A stretch of 6,443 nt of DNA from VYDC01 sp034420495 (GCA_034420495.1 DAOULG010000198.1:1-6443), one strand, 5' to 3'; shown: positions 1-6,372, counted from the stretch's first letter. Made by a program: numbers and translations. Notes: generated by a model not told the origin, from the letters alone.

Positions 1-351
1 CGCGCCTACGGCGGCTTCATGGAGCTCCACGGCTGGTCCCGCGAGCGCGACGCGATCCGGGCGGTCTGGGAACGCGCCCAGCGAACCGGGACGCCGATCG
101 ACGGCTCCGAGATGGAGGCGATCGTGACCGACGCCATGGCGGAGGAGGTCTGCCTCGTTGGCACGCCGGCCGAGCTCCGGGAGATGGCGCGCGAGCGCTT
201 CGCGGGGCGCGCCGACACGCTGCTCCTCTACCCCCTCCACGACTCGTACGCGGCGCCGGAGGAGCGCGAGCGGCGCACCCGCGAGAGCGAGGAGGATCTC
301 TACCGCGCGATCGAGGCCTTCGTGCCGCTCGCCGGGGACGGGACGGGGTAG
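1..351 (+). CDS. LLM-class flavin/F420-dependent oxidoreductase, C-terminal fragment cut by window edge
   Basis: The frame is open from the first base and ends in TAG at 349-351, so this is the last 116 codons of a gene that begins outside the window. An internal ATG at 19 is not the start, because homology continues upstream of it. The fragment matches the C-terminus of the other LLM protein in the window (2822-3868) from that protein's residue 241: RAY-GFM, HGW, AIRAVW, GTPID, EVCLVGT and ADTLL-Y are shared, and about 51 of 83 ungapped positions are identical by hand count. In this family the C-terminal part closes the TIM barrel, and the VGT-x-x-E-x-R-E segment is a usual hallmark near the end. 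About 240 N-terminal residues are missing, including most of the cofactor-binding part, so the choice between FMN and F420 cannot be made. The gene converges on the MFS gene with 9 bp between stop codons. Family assignment is firm; substrate is unknown. Confidence 0.88.
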   Translation, partial: RAYGGFMELHGWSRERDAIRAVWERAQRTGTPIDGSEMEAIVTDAMAEEVCLVGTPAELREMARERFAGRADTLLLYPLHDSYAAPEERERRTRESEEDLYRAIEAFVPLAGDGTG

Positions 352-360
352 GGGGCGGCC

Positions 361-1662
361 TCAGCGCCCGTGGACCGCGCCCCCGGCGCCCTCCGCTCCC
401 GCCGCCGCTGCGGTCGACGCGGCGCGGTAGGGGCGCGCGTCCGGCGGCGAGGCGAAGAGCATCAGCGGCACCGCGAGCGTGGCGACCAGGCCGCAGACGA
501 CCCACCCCATCGTGTACTCGCCGGTGCGGTCGACGATCCAGCCGACCACCGTGGGGCTCAGCACGGCGCCGACGGTGAGCAGCGTCATCCCCAGGCCGAG
601 GATGGCGCCGAAGTGCCTGGTGCCGAAGTAGTCGGCGAGCAGCGCCGGCCTGGTCGGGAGCGTCCCGCCGACGCCGGCCCCGACGATGCCGATGGCGGCG
701 GAGGCCCCCCAGAGCCCCTCCGAGAGAGCGAGCAGCGGCATCCCGCAGACCACGATCGCGCAGGCGACGGCGAGCAGGATGCGCTTCTCGTAGCGATCGG
801 CGATGAGCGCGAACCCGACGCGGCCGGCGATCGACCCGAGGGTGAAGGCGGCGACGGAGGCGGCGGCGACGGCCGGGGCGATGCCGAGCGACTCGAGGTA
901 GGGGATCTGGTGGACGATCACCGCGGTCGAGGCGAAGAAGGTCGCCCCCTGCCCGAAGGAGGTGAAGAGGAAGGCCCGCGTGCGCCACGCTGCGCGCAGG
1001 GGCATCCCCCACTCGACGCCGACGGCGACGGCCTCCTCGCCGTCGGCGTCGGGCAGCCCGTCGAGCGGCTGCGGGTGCAGGCGCGGCCGCGAGCGGACGT
1101 GGAGCGCCGCGAAGGCGCCGACCACGACGAAGACCGCGCAGAGCACGCGGAGCGCCGCCCGCCAGCCGAGCCCGTCGACGAGCGCGCCGACGCCCGCGAC
1201 GAAGAGGCCCGCGAAGCCCGGGCCGAGGATCACGAGCCCGATCGCCCGCGCCCGCCGGCGGCGGAACCAGGTCGCCGTCGCGGTGATGCCGACCTGGCCG
1301 CCGACCGCGCCCATCCCCACCGAGAGCACCAGCATGGTGGCGTAGAACTCCCAGAGCGAGGCGATCATCGAGAGCAGCAGCACGCCGGCGGCCGAGACCG
1401 CCACGCCGACGACGAGCACGCGCCGGGGGCCCACCCGGTCGATCGCCATCCCCACCAGCGGCGCCGCCGCGCCCTGCGCCTCCGCGCGCAGCGAGAAGGC
1501 GAGCGCGGTGGTCGCCGCGCTCCAGCCGAACTCGTCGCGGATCGGGTTGAAGAGCGTCCCGAAGCCGTAGAAGAAGACGGCCGCCACCGTCATCGAGAGG
1601 AGGCCGGCGGTGCCGGCGACGATCCAGCCCTCGTAGACGCCGGGGAGGAGGCGGCGCAGCAC
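361..1662 (-). CDS. MFS transporter, monocarboxylate/oxalate-formate-antiporter-like
   Basis: A 433-residue inner-membrane carrier with about twelve hydrophobic segments (roughly residues 13-35, 50-72, 82-101, 108-130, 140-162, 170-188, 228-250, 262-285, 296-315, 319-340, 352-374 and 385-405) and a hydrophilic central loop near 190-225. The MFS loop 2-3 signature is clear: G71-x3-D75-R76-x-G78-x-R80-R81. A related GR...DR motif follows in the second half at 280-290. The N-terminal YEGW and FGWS segments and the late YFGTRHFGAILG segment resemble the OFA/monocarboxylate-porter branch, which usually moves carboxylates; the actual substrate is inferred from context only. The Ala/Gly-rich tail after residue 405 looks unstructured. 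The start is GTG at 1662, 12 bp after the upstream MaoC stop and in the same reading frame. No good Shine-Dalgarno is visible, so translational coupling is likely. It is the last gene of the minus-strand unit and probably imports the compound the neighbours process. Confidence 0.93.
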   Translation of the reverse strand: MLRRLLPGVYEGWIVAGTAGLLSMTVAAVFFYGFGTLFNPIRDEFGWSAATTALAFSLRAEAQGAAAPLVGMAIDRVGPRRVLVVGVAVSAAGVLLLSMIASLWEFYATMLVLSVGMGAVGGQVGITATATWFRRRRARAIGLVILGPGFAGLFVAGVGALVDGLGWRAALRVLCAVFVVVGAFAALHVRSRPRLHPQPLDGLPDADGEEAVAVGVEWGMPLRAAWRTRAFLFTSFGQGATFFASTAVIVHQIPYLESLGIAPAVAAASVAAFTLGSIAGRVGFALIADRYEKRILLAVACAIVVCGMPLLALSEGLWGASAAIGIVGAGVGGTLPTRPALLADYFGTRHFGAILGLGMTLLTVGAVLSPTVVGWIVDRTGEYTMGWVVCGLVATLAVPLMLFASPPDARPYRAASTAAAAGAEGAGGAVHGR

Positions 1663-1674
1663 GGGGCGCGGTGC

Positions 1675-2760
1675 TCAGCTCCCGCGCGCCGGGAGCGAGA
1701 CGACGACGGGGCCGGGGCCGACCGAGATGCCGCGCGAGATCTCGCTGCGCATCTCGAGCTCGACGAGGTGCTCGCCGTCCTCCTGCCAGAGGCGGCGCAC
1801 CTGACCCCGCGTCACCACCGTCTCGCCGACTGTGTTGAAGATGCGCATGCGCAGCGGCCCGACCCGCCGGACGCGCCCGGCGAGCCCGATGTACTCGCGC
1901 ACGCAGCGTTCCCACCAGCCCTGGATGAAGACGTTGTTGGCGTACATCTCCGGCGCGCCGCTGGCCCGGGCGACCGCGGTGTTGTGGTGGACGCGGCTGA
2001 AGTCGAGGTTGGCCCCCGCCTCGACGACAAGCCTCGCCACCGTGAGGTGGATCGCGAGCGGCGGGACCTCGTCGCCGACGGAGACGTCCTCGATGTAGCG
2101 CTGCCGGGACCAGTCGACGCTCGACGCGACCGCGGGCGGCACCTCGCGGCGGGGCGGCGGCGCCGCCGGCTCAGGCGGGAGGGAGTCCTCGGCCGGCGCC
2201 CGCGGCGTGTACCTGAGGCTGCCGTTGCGCTGCACCGTCACGAGCTCGCCGCGCTGGTTGTGGAGGCGGCTCTCGAAGGTCAGGAAGGCGCCGCGGCCGA
2301 CCCGCGTCTCCCGGGGGACCACCGCGACGAGCCTCCGGCCGCTGCGCGTGAGCCTGTCGCCGACGCAGACCGGCGCGTGGTACTCGATCTCGATGTCGGT
2401 CGCGAACGTCGCGGTGTACGGCGGCCCAGGCGGCTCGGGATCGACTCCGAGCTCCGTGTCGAGGATGACGGCGTCCGGCGAGGGCTGCGGATAGCGCGTC
2501 GGCATCCCCGGGCGCCAGTGGCCGCGGCGGCTGAAGGTCTGCGAGATCCCGCTCCAGGGCGCGAGCAGGTCGCGGTAGCCGTGCTCGCGCGCGACCGCCG
2601 GATCGTGGTGGAGCGGGCAGTCGAACTCGAGCGGCTCGCAGAAGCGGCGGATCGAGGCGGCCTCCACCGTCTCCACCGCCTCCTCGGGCTCGCCGCCGTA
2701 GTCGCTGCCGACCGCCGCGGCGGTGACGTCCCACGCCTGCTGCCAGCTCGCGCCGGTCAC
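1675..2760 (-). CDS. MaoC-like double hot-dog hydratase/dehydratase (FAS1-like dehydratase N-domain plus MaoC C-domain)
   Basis: A 361-residue protein with two hot-dog halves, a size typical of fused (R)-specific enoyl-CoA hydratase or hydroxyacyl dehydratase proteins. The N-terminal half (about 25-185) has the FAS1-like dehydratase pattern PLHHDPAVA...GY...LAP at 49-68 and a hot-dog strand-rich stretch at 118-185. A Pro-rich linker (about 190-210) leads to the C-terminal half (about 218-355). There D253 and H258 keep the five-residue Asp-to-His spacing of the hydratase-2 motif (D-x-N-P-x-H), but Asn and Pro are replaced by S255 and R256. The N-terminal half keeps H51 but has Phe and Cys where Asp and Asn are expected, so only the C-terminal half looks catalytic. 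The start is GTG, supported by GGAGGGGG at 2774-2767 and by a TATGCT box at 2798-2793 that could be an internal -10. It lies 61 bp after the LLM gene and 12 bp before the MFS gene. Expected to act on a CoA thioester; substrate unknown. Confidence 0.87.
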   Translation of the reverse strand: MTGASWQQAWDVTAAAVGSDYGGEPEEAVETVEAASIRRFCEPLEFDCPLHHDPAVAREHGYRDLLAPWSGISQTFSRRGHWRPGMPTRYPQPSPDAVILDTELGVDPEPPGPPYTATFATDIEIEYHAPVCVGDRLTRSGRRLVAVVPRETRVGRGAFLTFESRLHNQRGELVTVQRNGSLRYTPRAPAEDSLPPEPAAPPPRREVPPAVASSVDWSRQRYIEDVSVGDEVPPLAIHLTVARLVVEAGANLDFSRVHHNTAVARASGAPEMYANNVFIQGWWERCVREYIGLAGRVRRVGPLRMRIFNTVGETVVTRGQVRRLWQEDGEHLVELEMRSEISRGISVGPGPVVVSLPARGS

Positions 2761-2766
2761 CCCGCA

Positions 2767-2774
2767 CCCCCTCC
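2767..2774 (-). promoter_or_regulatory. Shine-Dalgarno site for the MaoC-like gene
   Basis: On the minus strand GGAGGGGG is followed by TGCGGG and then the GTG codon at 2760. The GGAGG core lies about 9 nt from the start. This site decides in favour of the GTG at 2760, since no ATG or other start with a comparable ribosome site lies nearby. Confidence 0.6.
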
Positions 2775-2821
2775 GCCGCGGCCCCCCGCTCCAGCATAGC
2801 CCCCGCCGGCGCCGCGCCCGT

Positions 2822-3868
2822 CTAGGGGCGGGCGCGGTAGGCGTCGATCAGGCGGTAGAGGTTCCGCTCCGCGCGCTGCGGCTCCTCCTCGTCGTGCACG
2901 TACGGATCGTGGAAGGAGTAGAAGAGCAGCGTGTCCGCGATGCCCTCGTAGCGCTCGGCCGCCTTCTCGCGGATCTCGCTCGCCGTGCCGACGAGGCAGA
3001 CCTCGTCCACCATCTCCTCGCTCACGATCCGCTCCATCGCCAGGGGATCGATGGGCGTGCCGCTCGCCATCGCCTCCGCCCAGACGGCGCGGATCGCCTC
3101 GCGCTCGGGCTCCCACCCGTGCTGCTGCATGAAGCCGCTGTAGGCGCGCGTGCTGAAGTACATCGCGAGGTTCCGCTTGCCGCGGCTGTACGCCTCCTCG
3201 CGCGAGGTCGTCTCGTCGACGAGCCAGAACATCGGCATCGCACACATCTCGAAGCCGCTACGGCCGCGGCCGCCTCGTCTGAACCCCTCCTCGATGCGCG
3301 GCCACACCGTCTCCCGGTAGTAGGCGGCGGTGAAGATAGGGTGGGCGATGAGGCCGTCGGCGACCTCGCCGGCGATGCGCAGGTTGAGCGGGTTCACCCC
3401 CGAGAAGTAGATCGGCGGCGGCGCCAGGGAGGCACCGCCCGACCGGAAGCGGATCGCCGGAATGTCGACGCGGTAGAAGTCGCCGTCGTAGCGGTTCTCG
3501 CCGGCCATGAGCGCGCGGATCGCGCGCATCATGTCCCGCGCCATGCGCGCCGGGCTCGGGGGGTCGAAGCCGGCCTGGGTGCGCACCTGCCCCTTCGTCT
3601 GCGAGCCGACGCCGAGCACGAAGCGGCCCCCGGAGAGCGACTGGAGCTCCATCGCCGAGAGCGCGTGCAGGTAGGGCGTCGCGTGGAAGAGCGGCACGAT
3701 CGCGCTCGCGACGCGGATGCGCTCGGTCGCGTCGATGAGCCGCGTCAGGCGCGGGTAGTCGCCGCCCCCCGGGAGTCCCGCGATGTCGAGCCCGGCCTGC
3801 TCCGCGTGGCGCGCGAGGCGGCCGAGCTCCGAGAGGCGCGGCCCGATGAGCTGAACGCCGATGCGCAT
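2822..3868 (-). CDS. LLM-class flavin/F420-dependent oxidoreductase (luciferase-like monooxygenase fold)
   Basis: A complete 348-residue TIM-barrel oxidoreductase of the bacterial luciferase-like superfamily. Visible hallmarks are the first strand MRIGVQLIGP, the helix-strand pair RLARHAEQAGLDIAGLP (17-33), TERIRVASAIVPL (48-60), SLSGGRFVLGVGSQTKG (78-93), PPIYFSGVNP followed by AGEVADGLIAH (151-176), and the C-terminal EVCLVGTASEIREKAAERY (289-307). The GSQTKG segment and the following PxxRM and helix resemble the subfamily often named after MSMEG_2256, where F420 is the presumed cofactor; FMN remains possible. The frame is open up to 3925, but the start is placed at the ATG at 3868 because the barrel begins there and the extra 19 residues (Arg/Gly-rich) match nothing in the fold. 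A weak GGGGCGGG precedes it. It heads the minus-strand unit and is a paralogue of the truncated LLM gene at the left edge. Likely role: hydride transfer to, or monooxygenation of, the pathway substrate; which one is unknown. Confidence 0.92.
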   Translation of the reverse strand: MRIGVQLIGPRLSELGRLARHAEQAGLDIAGLPGGGDYPRLTRLIDATERIRVASAIVPLFHATPYLHALSAMELQSLSGGRFVLGVGSQTKGQVRTQAGFDPPSPARMARDMMRAIRALMAGENRYDGDFYRVDIPAIRFRSGGASLAPPPIYFSGVNPLNLRIAGEVADGLIAHPIFTAAYYRETVWPRIEEGFRRGGRGRSGFEMCAMPMFWLVDETTSREEAYSRGKRNLAMYFSTRAYSGFMQQHGWEPEREAIRAVWAEAMASGTPIDPLAMERIVSEEMVDEVCLVGTASEIREKAAERYEGIADTLLFYSFHDPYVHDEEEPQRAERNLYRLIDAYRARP

Positions 3869-3903
3869 GTCCCGCCCCGCCTGACGCCGCCCGCGACGCT
3901 GCG

Positions 3904-3912
3904 ACCGTAGCA
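3904..3912 (-). promoter_or_regulatory. Candidate extended -10 promoter element for the minus-strand unit
   Basis: Read on the minus strand this is TGCTACGGT, fitting an extended -10 (TGn followed by TAnnnT), about 36 nt upstream of the LLM start at 3868. No convincing -35 hexamer is present at the normal distance. It is one of few TA-containing spots in the divergent gap. Matches this short occur by chance, so it is tentative. Confidence 0.25.
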
Positions 3913-3947
3913 GACCGGGCCCCACCCCCGGGCGCGACGACCGGGCC
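3913..3947. repeat. Direct repeat of a 9-mer in the divergent promoter region
   Basis: GACCGGGCC occurs at 3913-3921 and again at 3939-3947, 26 bp from start to start, in the 103-bp gap between the two divergent transcription units. A CCCGGG palindrome lies between them at 3927-3932. The left copy lies just upstream of the candidate minus-strand -10, and the right copy covers the -35 region of the candidate plus-strand promoter, so a protein binding both could control both units. In sequence this GC-rich, a chance 9-bp repeat within 100 bp is possible (I estimate of the order of one in ten), so the regulatory reading is only a suggestion. Confidence 0.35.
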
Positions 3948-3959
3948 GTGCATTTCGGC

Positions 3960-3965
3960 TAGCAT
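3960..3965 (+). promoter_or_regulatory. Candidate -10 element giving a leaderless transcript for the first CoA-transferase gene
   Basis: TAGCAT ends 6 nt before the ATG at 3972, occupying -12 to -7 if transcription starts on the A of that ATG. It lies in the least GC-rich spot of the divergent gap (the segment from about 3951 to 3966). There is no purine-rich Shine-Dalgarno before the ATG; the nucleotides directly upstream are CACCCC. Both observations fit leaderless transcription, which is common in several high-GC phyla. No -35 hexamer is recognisable. Confidence 0.35.
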
Positions 3966-3971
3966 CACCCC

Positions 3972-5132
3972 ATGCAGCCGCTGGCGGGGATCCGCGTCGT
4001 GGAGCTCGGAGGCGACGTCGCCGTCTCGGCGGCCGGCAAGCGCTTCTCCGACTACGGCGCCGACGTGGTGAAGGTCGAACCTCCCGGCGGCGGCGCCGCG
4101 AGGCGCATCGATCCCTTCCCGGGCGACCGGCCGCACCGCGACCGCGGCGCCTTCCACCTCGCCTTCGATACGGGGAAGCGCTCGGCCGTGCTCGATCACC
4201 GCACCGCCTCGGGCCGGGAGGTGCTCGCGCGGCTCGCCGCCACCTCCGAGCTCGCGCTCATCGAGCTCCCGCCCGATGAGGTCCGCCCGCTCCTGGGGCT
4301 GCTCGGCGAGGAGCGCCCCAGCGTCGTGACGATCACGCCGCACGGGATGACCGGCTCCCACGCCCCGCGGCGCGAGAGCGATCTCACGCTCTTCGGCTGG
4401 TCGACGCGGACGACGCGCCACACGCCGCCCGGCGGGACGCCGCTGCGCTACGGCCCCTTCGTCGCCACGGTGCAGATCGGCTGCACGGCCGCCGCGGCGG
4501 GGATGGCGGCCGTCTGGGGATCGCGCGCCGACGGGGAGCGGCGCGTCGTCGACATCTCGGGCGTCGAGGCGCTGATGGGCAACGTCGACTCCGGGTACCC
4601 GCTCTGGGCGATCAGCGGGACGATCCTCGCCTCGGGCCAGGTCGGCTCCCTGCGCGCGCGCGACGGCTACCTGATCTTCGCCGGCACGGGCGACGCCTTC
4701 TGGGGGAGGCTCTGCCGCGCGATCGGCCGCCCCGAGCTCGAGCACGACCCGCGCTTCGCGACGATGGGGGCGCGGGAGCAGAACGGCGGCGAGCTCCTCG
4801 AGCTGCTCCGCCCCTGGCTCGACGCGCGCTCCAAGCTCGAGGTCTTCCGCGAGCTGCAGGATTCCCGGGTGCCGGTCGCCCCGGTCCTCGACGCCTCGGA
4901 GCTGCTCGACGATCCGCAGGCGGTGCACCGCGACTCGTACGTGCAGCTAGAGCAGCCCGGCGTCGGCGAGCACTGGCTCGCGGCGGCGCCGTTCCGGATG
5001 GAGGGGGCGGAGCCGGCCTGGAGGATCGGGCCGAGCCCCGAGCTCGGCGCGCACACCGAGGAGGTGCTCGCCGAGCTCGGCTACGGCGCGGACGAGCGGC
5101 AGGCCCTGGCGCGCGCGGGCGTGACCGGATGA
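3972..5132 (+). CDS. CaiB/BaiF family III CoA-transferase, divergent member (first of a pair)
   Basis: A 386-residue cytoplasmic protein of the family III CoA-transferase/racemase fold. Conserved parts are the N-terminal LAGIRVVELGGDVA...DYGADVVKVEPP (4-38), GKRSAVLD near 68-75, VVDISGVEAL at 192-201, the C-terminal domain segment DPRFAT...AREQN (259-271), VPVAPVLDASELLDDPQ (300-316) and LGAHTEEVLAELGY (358-371). In characterised members the catalytic Asp sits in the VDxSxxDA motif and forms acyl anhydride and CoA-thioester intermediates; here that position is E199. The usual glycine-rich GxGxxGP segment is replaced by HGMTGSHAP at 124-132, and the EN-x-R-P-G-like segment is degenerate (ELPPDEVRP, 98-106). 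These changes suggest a specialised or non-catalytic subunit, possibly paired with the next gene product. The stop overlaps the next start (ATGA, 5129-5132). The length is near the short end of the family's usual 380-410. Substrate unknown. Confidence 0.9.
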   Translation: MQPLAGIRVVELGGDVAVSAAGKRFSDYGADVVKVEPPGGGAARRIDPFPGDRPHRDRGAFHLAFDTGKRSAVLDHRTASGREVLARLAATSELALIELPPDEVRPLLGLLGEERPSVVTITPHGMTGSHAPRRESDLTLFGWSTRTTRHTPPGGTPLRYGPFVATVQIGCTAAAAGMAAVWGSRADGERRVVDISGVEALMGNVDSGYPLWAISGTILASGQVGSLRARDGYLIFAGTGDAFWGRLCRAIGRPELEHDPRFATMGAREQNGGELLELLRPWLDARSKLEVFRELQDSRVPVAPVLDASELLDDPQAVHRDSYVQLEQPGVGEHWLAAAPFRMEGAEPAWRIGPSPELGAHTEEVLAELGYGADERQALARAGVTG

Positions 5133-6370
5133 GCGGCGCCTTCACCGGGCTGCGGGTCGTGGAGCTGGCCGAGGTCTGGGCCGGCCCCTTCGGCTGCACG
5201 CTGCTCGGCGACCTGGGCGCCGACGTCGTGAAGGTCGAGACCTACCCGCGCCCCTCCATCACCAGGCCGCTCTCGGAGGACAGCCGCGTCGCGCCGGGCC
5301 CGGGGCCCGCCTACGAGCGCGTCAACTCCCACATCCACGGGAACCGCAACAAGCGCAACATCGCCGTGGACGTGCGCCGGCCCGAGGGAGCGGAGGTGCT
5401 CCGGCGGCTCGTCGCCGGCGCCGATCTGCTGGTGGAGGGCTTCACCGGCGGCACGATCGAGCGGCTCGGATTCGGCTGGGAGGCGGTCCGCGCCCTCAAC
5501 GCCCGGATCACGATGATCTCGATCGCGGGGTGGGGCCAGGGCGGCCCCTACCAGGGGTACCTGATGTTCGGGAACGGCTTCGACGCCGCCGCCGGACACC
5601 ACGCGATCCGCGGCTACCCGGGCACGCGTCCCGACGAGATCGTCGGCGCGCTCCACTCCGACGCGAGCGTCCCGCTCGCCATCGTCTTCGCGACCGGCGC
5701 CGCGCTCCTCCGCCGCGAGCAGACCGGGGCCGGCTGCTTCATCGACCTCTCGCAGGTCGAGGAGCTCCAGTGGCAGCTGCCGGCGGTGCTGGCGGAGTGG
5801 ACGCTCAACCGCCGCGTCCCGGTGCGCGTCGGCAACACCGACCCGCGCATCGTCCCGCACGACTGCTACCCGGCCGCAGGGGGCTGGGTGAACATCGTCT
5901 GCCAGGACGACGCGCAGTGGGCCTCCCTCGCGGGGGCGCTCGGGCACCCCGAGTGGGCCGGGGACGCGCACCCGTGGGCGACGGTGCCCGGGCGGCTCTC
6001 CGCCCGCGCCGCCATCGACGAGGCGATCGCCTCCTACACCCGGGAGCGCCCGCCCGCCCTCGCCGCCGAGGAGCTGCAGGCCTCGGGTGTGATCGCCGCC
6101 CCGGTCCTTGCGCCGAACGAGCCGCCCGGGGCGCCGCAGCTCCACGAGCGGGGCTGGTTCCAGGTCGTCGATCAGCCCTACCTCGGGGAGCGGATGATGA
6201 CGGGCGTCCTGTGGCAGCAGCAGCCCGATCCGATCGCCTGGCTGAGGCGCTGCGCGCTCCTCGGCGAGCACAACCGCGAGGTGCTCTCGGAGCTCGGCTA
6301 CAGCGCCTCCGAGGTCGCAGACCTCGAGGCACGCGACGTCATCGGCGACCGCTATCCCCAGCCGGACTAG
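5129..6370 (+). CDS. CaiB/BaiF family III CoA-transferase (second of a pair)
   Basis: A 413-residue family III CoA-transferase with a more canonical sequence than its partner: FTGLRVVELAEVWAGPFG...LGDLGADVVKVE (5-37), NRNKRNIAVDVRRPEG (72-87), ADLLVEGFTGGTIERLGFGWE (98-118), AGWGQGGPY (133-141), FIDLSQVEEL (204-213), and the C-terminal LLGEHNREVLSELGY (377-391). The family transfers CoA between carboxylic acids, commonly from succinyl-CoA or acetyl-CoA, through a catalytic Asp; the motif position here holds E211. The start ATG overlaps the previous stop by four bases and has no strong ribosome site of its own, so it is probably translated by coupling, which favours equal amounts of the two proteins. 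The two differ strongly in their middle regions, so this is an old duplication or a heteromer rather than a fresh copy. Alternative family roles include 2-methylacyl-CoA racemase, but the paired layout argues for a transferase. Substrate unknown. Confidence 0.93.
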   Translation: MSGAFTGLRVVELAEVWAGPFGCTLLGDLGADVVKVETYPRPSITRPLSEDSRVAPGPGPAYERVNSHIHGNRNKRNIAVDVRRPEGAEVLRRLVAGADLLVEGFTGGTIERLGFGWEAVRALNARITMISIAGWGQGGPYQGYLMFGNGFDAAAGHHAIRGYPGTRPDEIVGALHSDASVPLAIVFATGAALLRREQTGAGCFIDLSQVEELQWQLPAVLAEWTLNRRVPVRVGNTDPRIVPHDCYPAAGGWVNIVCQDDAQWASLAGALGHPEWAGDAHPWATVPGRLSARAAIDEAIASYTRERPPALAAEELQASGVIAAPVLAPNEPPGAPQLHERGWFQVVDQPYLGERMMTGVLWQQQPDPIAWLRRCALLGEHNREVLSELGYSASEVADLEARDVIGDRYPQPD

Positions 6371-6372
6371 TC

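Noticed and set aside
351..384. Imperfect hairpin (GGGGGC pairing with GCCCCC) over the convergent stops, as a bidirectional terminator
   Set aside because: The stem is bulged, has no T-tract on either strand, and lies mostly inside the MFS coding end. Such pairings are common in sequence this GC-rich.
1660..1677. MaoC stop and MFS start in the same frame, four sense codons apart, hinting at readthrough fusion
   Set aside because: The MFS gene has its own start codon at the proper place before helix 1, and nothing indicates stop-codon readthrough. It is more simply ordinary operon packing.
17..1915. A 632-codon minus-strand open frame across the MFS gene and the left LLM fragment
   Set aside because: It is Arg/Ala/Gly/Pro-rich, in another frame over genes with clear family motifs, and has no recognisable domain. 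It is a GC-driven shadow.
370..2799. An 809-codon open frame on the plus strand opposite the MFS and MaoC genes
   Set aside because: Its translation is a low-complexity Arg/Ala/Asp/Glu/Gly/Pro mixture with no fold signature. Long antisense open frames are expected opposite real genes at this GC content.
3869..3925. A 19-residue N-terminal extension of the complete LLM protein
   Set aside because: The extension is Arg/Gly-rich, precedes the first barrel strand, and would consume most of the divergent promoter region. The ATG at 3868 matches the expected start of the fold.
3258..4928. A 556-codon minus-strand open frame crossing the divergent promoter region
   Set aside because: It overlaps well-supported genes on both sides, its composition is that of a shadow frame, and the part opposite the first CoA-transferase shows no family motif.
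5081..6271. A 396-codon minus-strand open frame opposite the second CoA-transferase
   Set aside because: It has no conserved motif, while the opposite strand carries many family III signatures; shadow frame.
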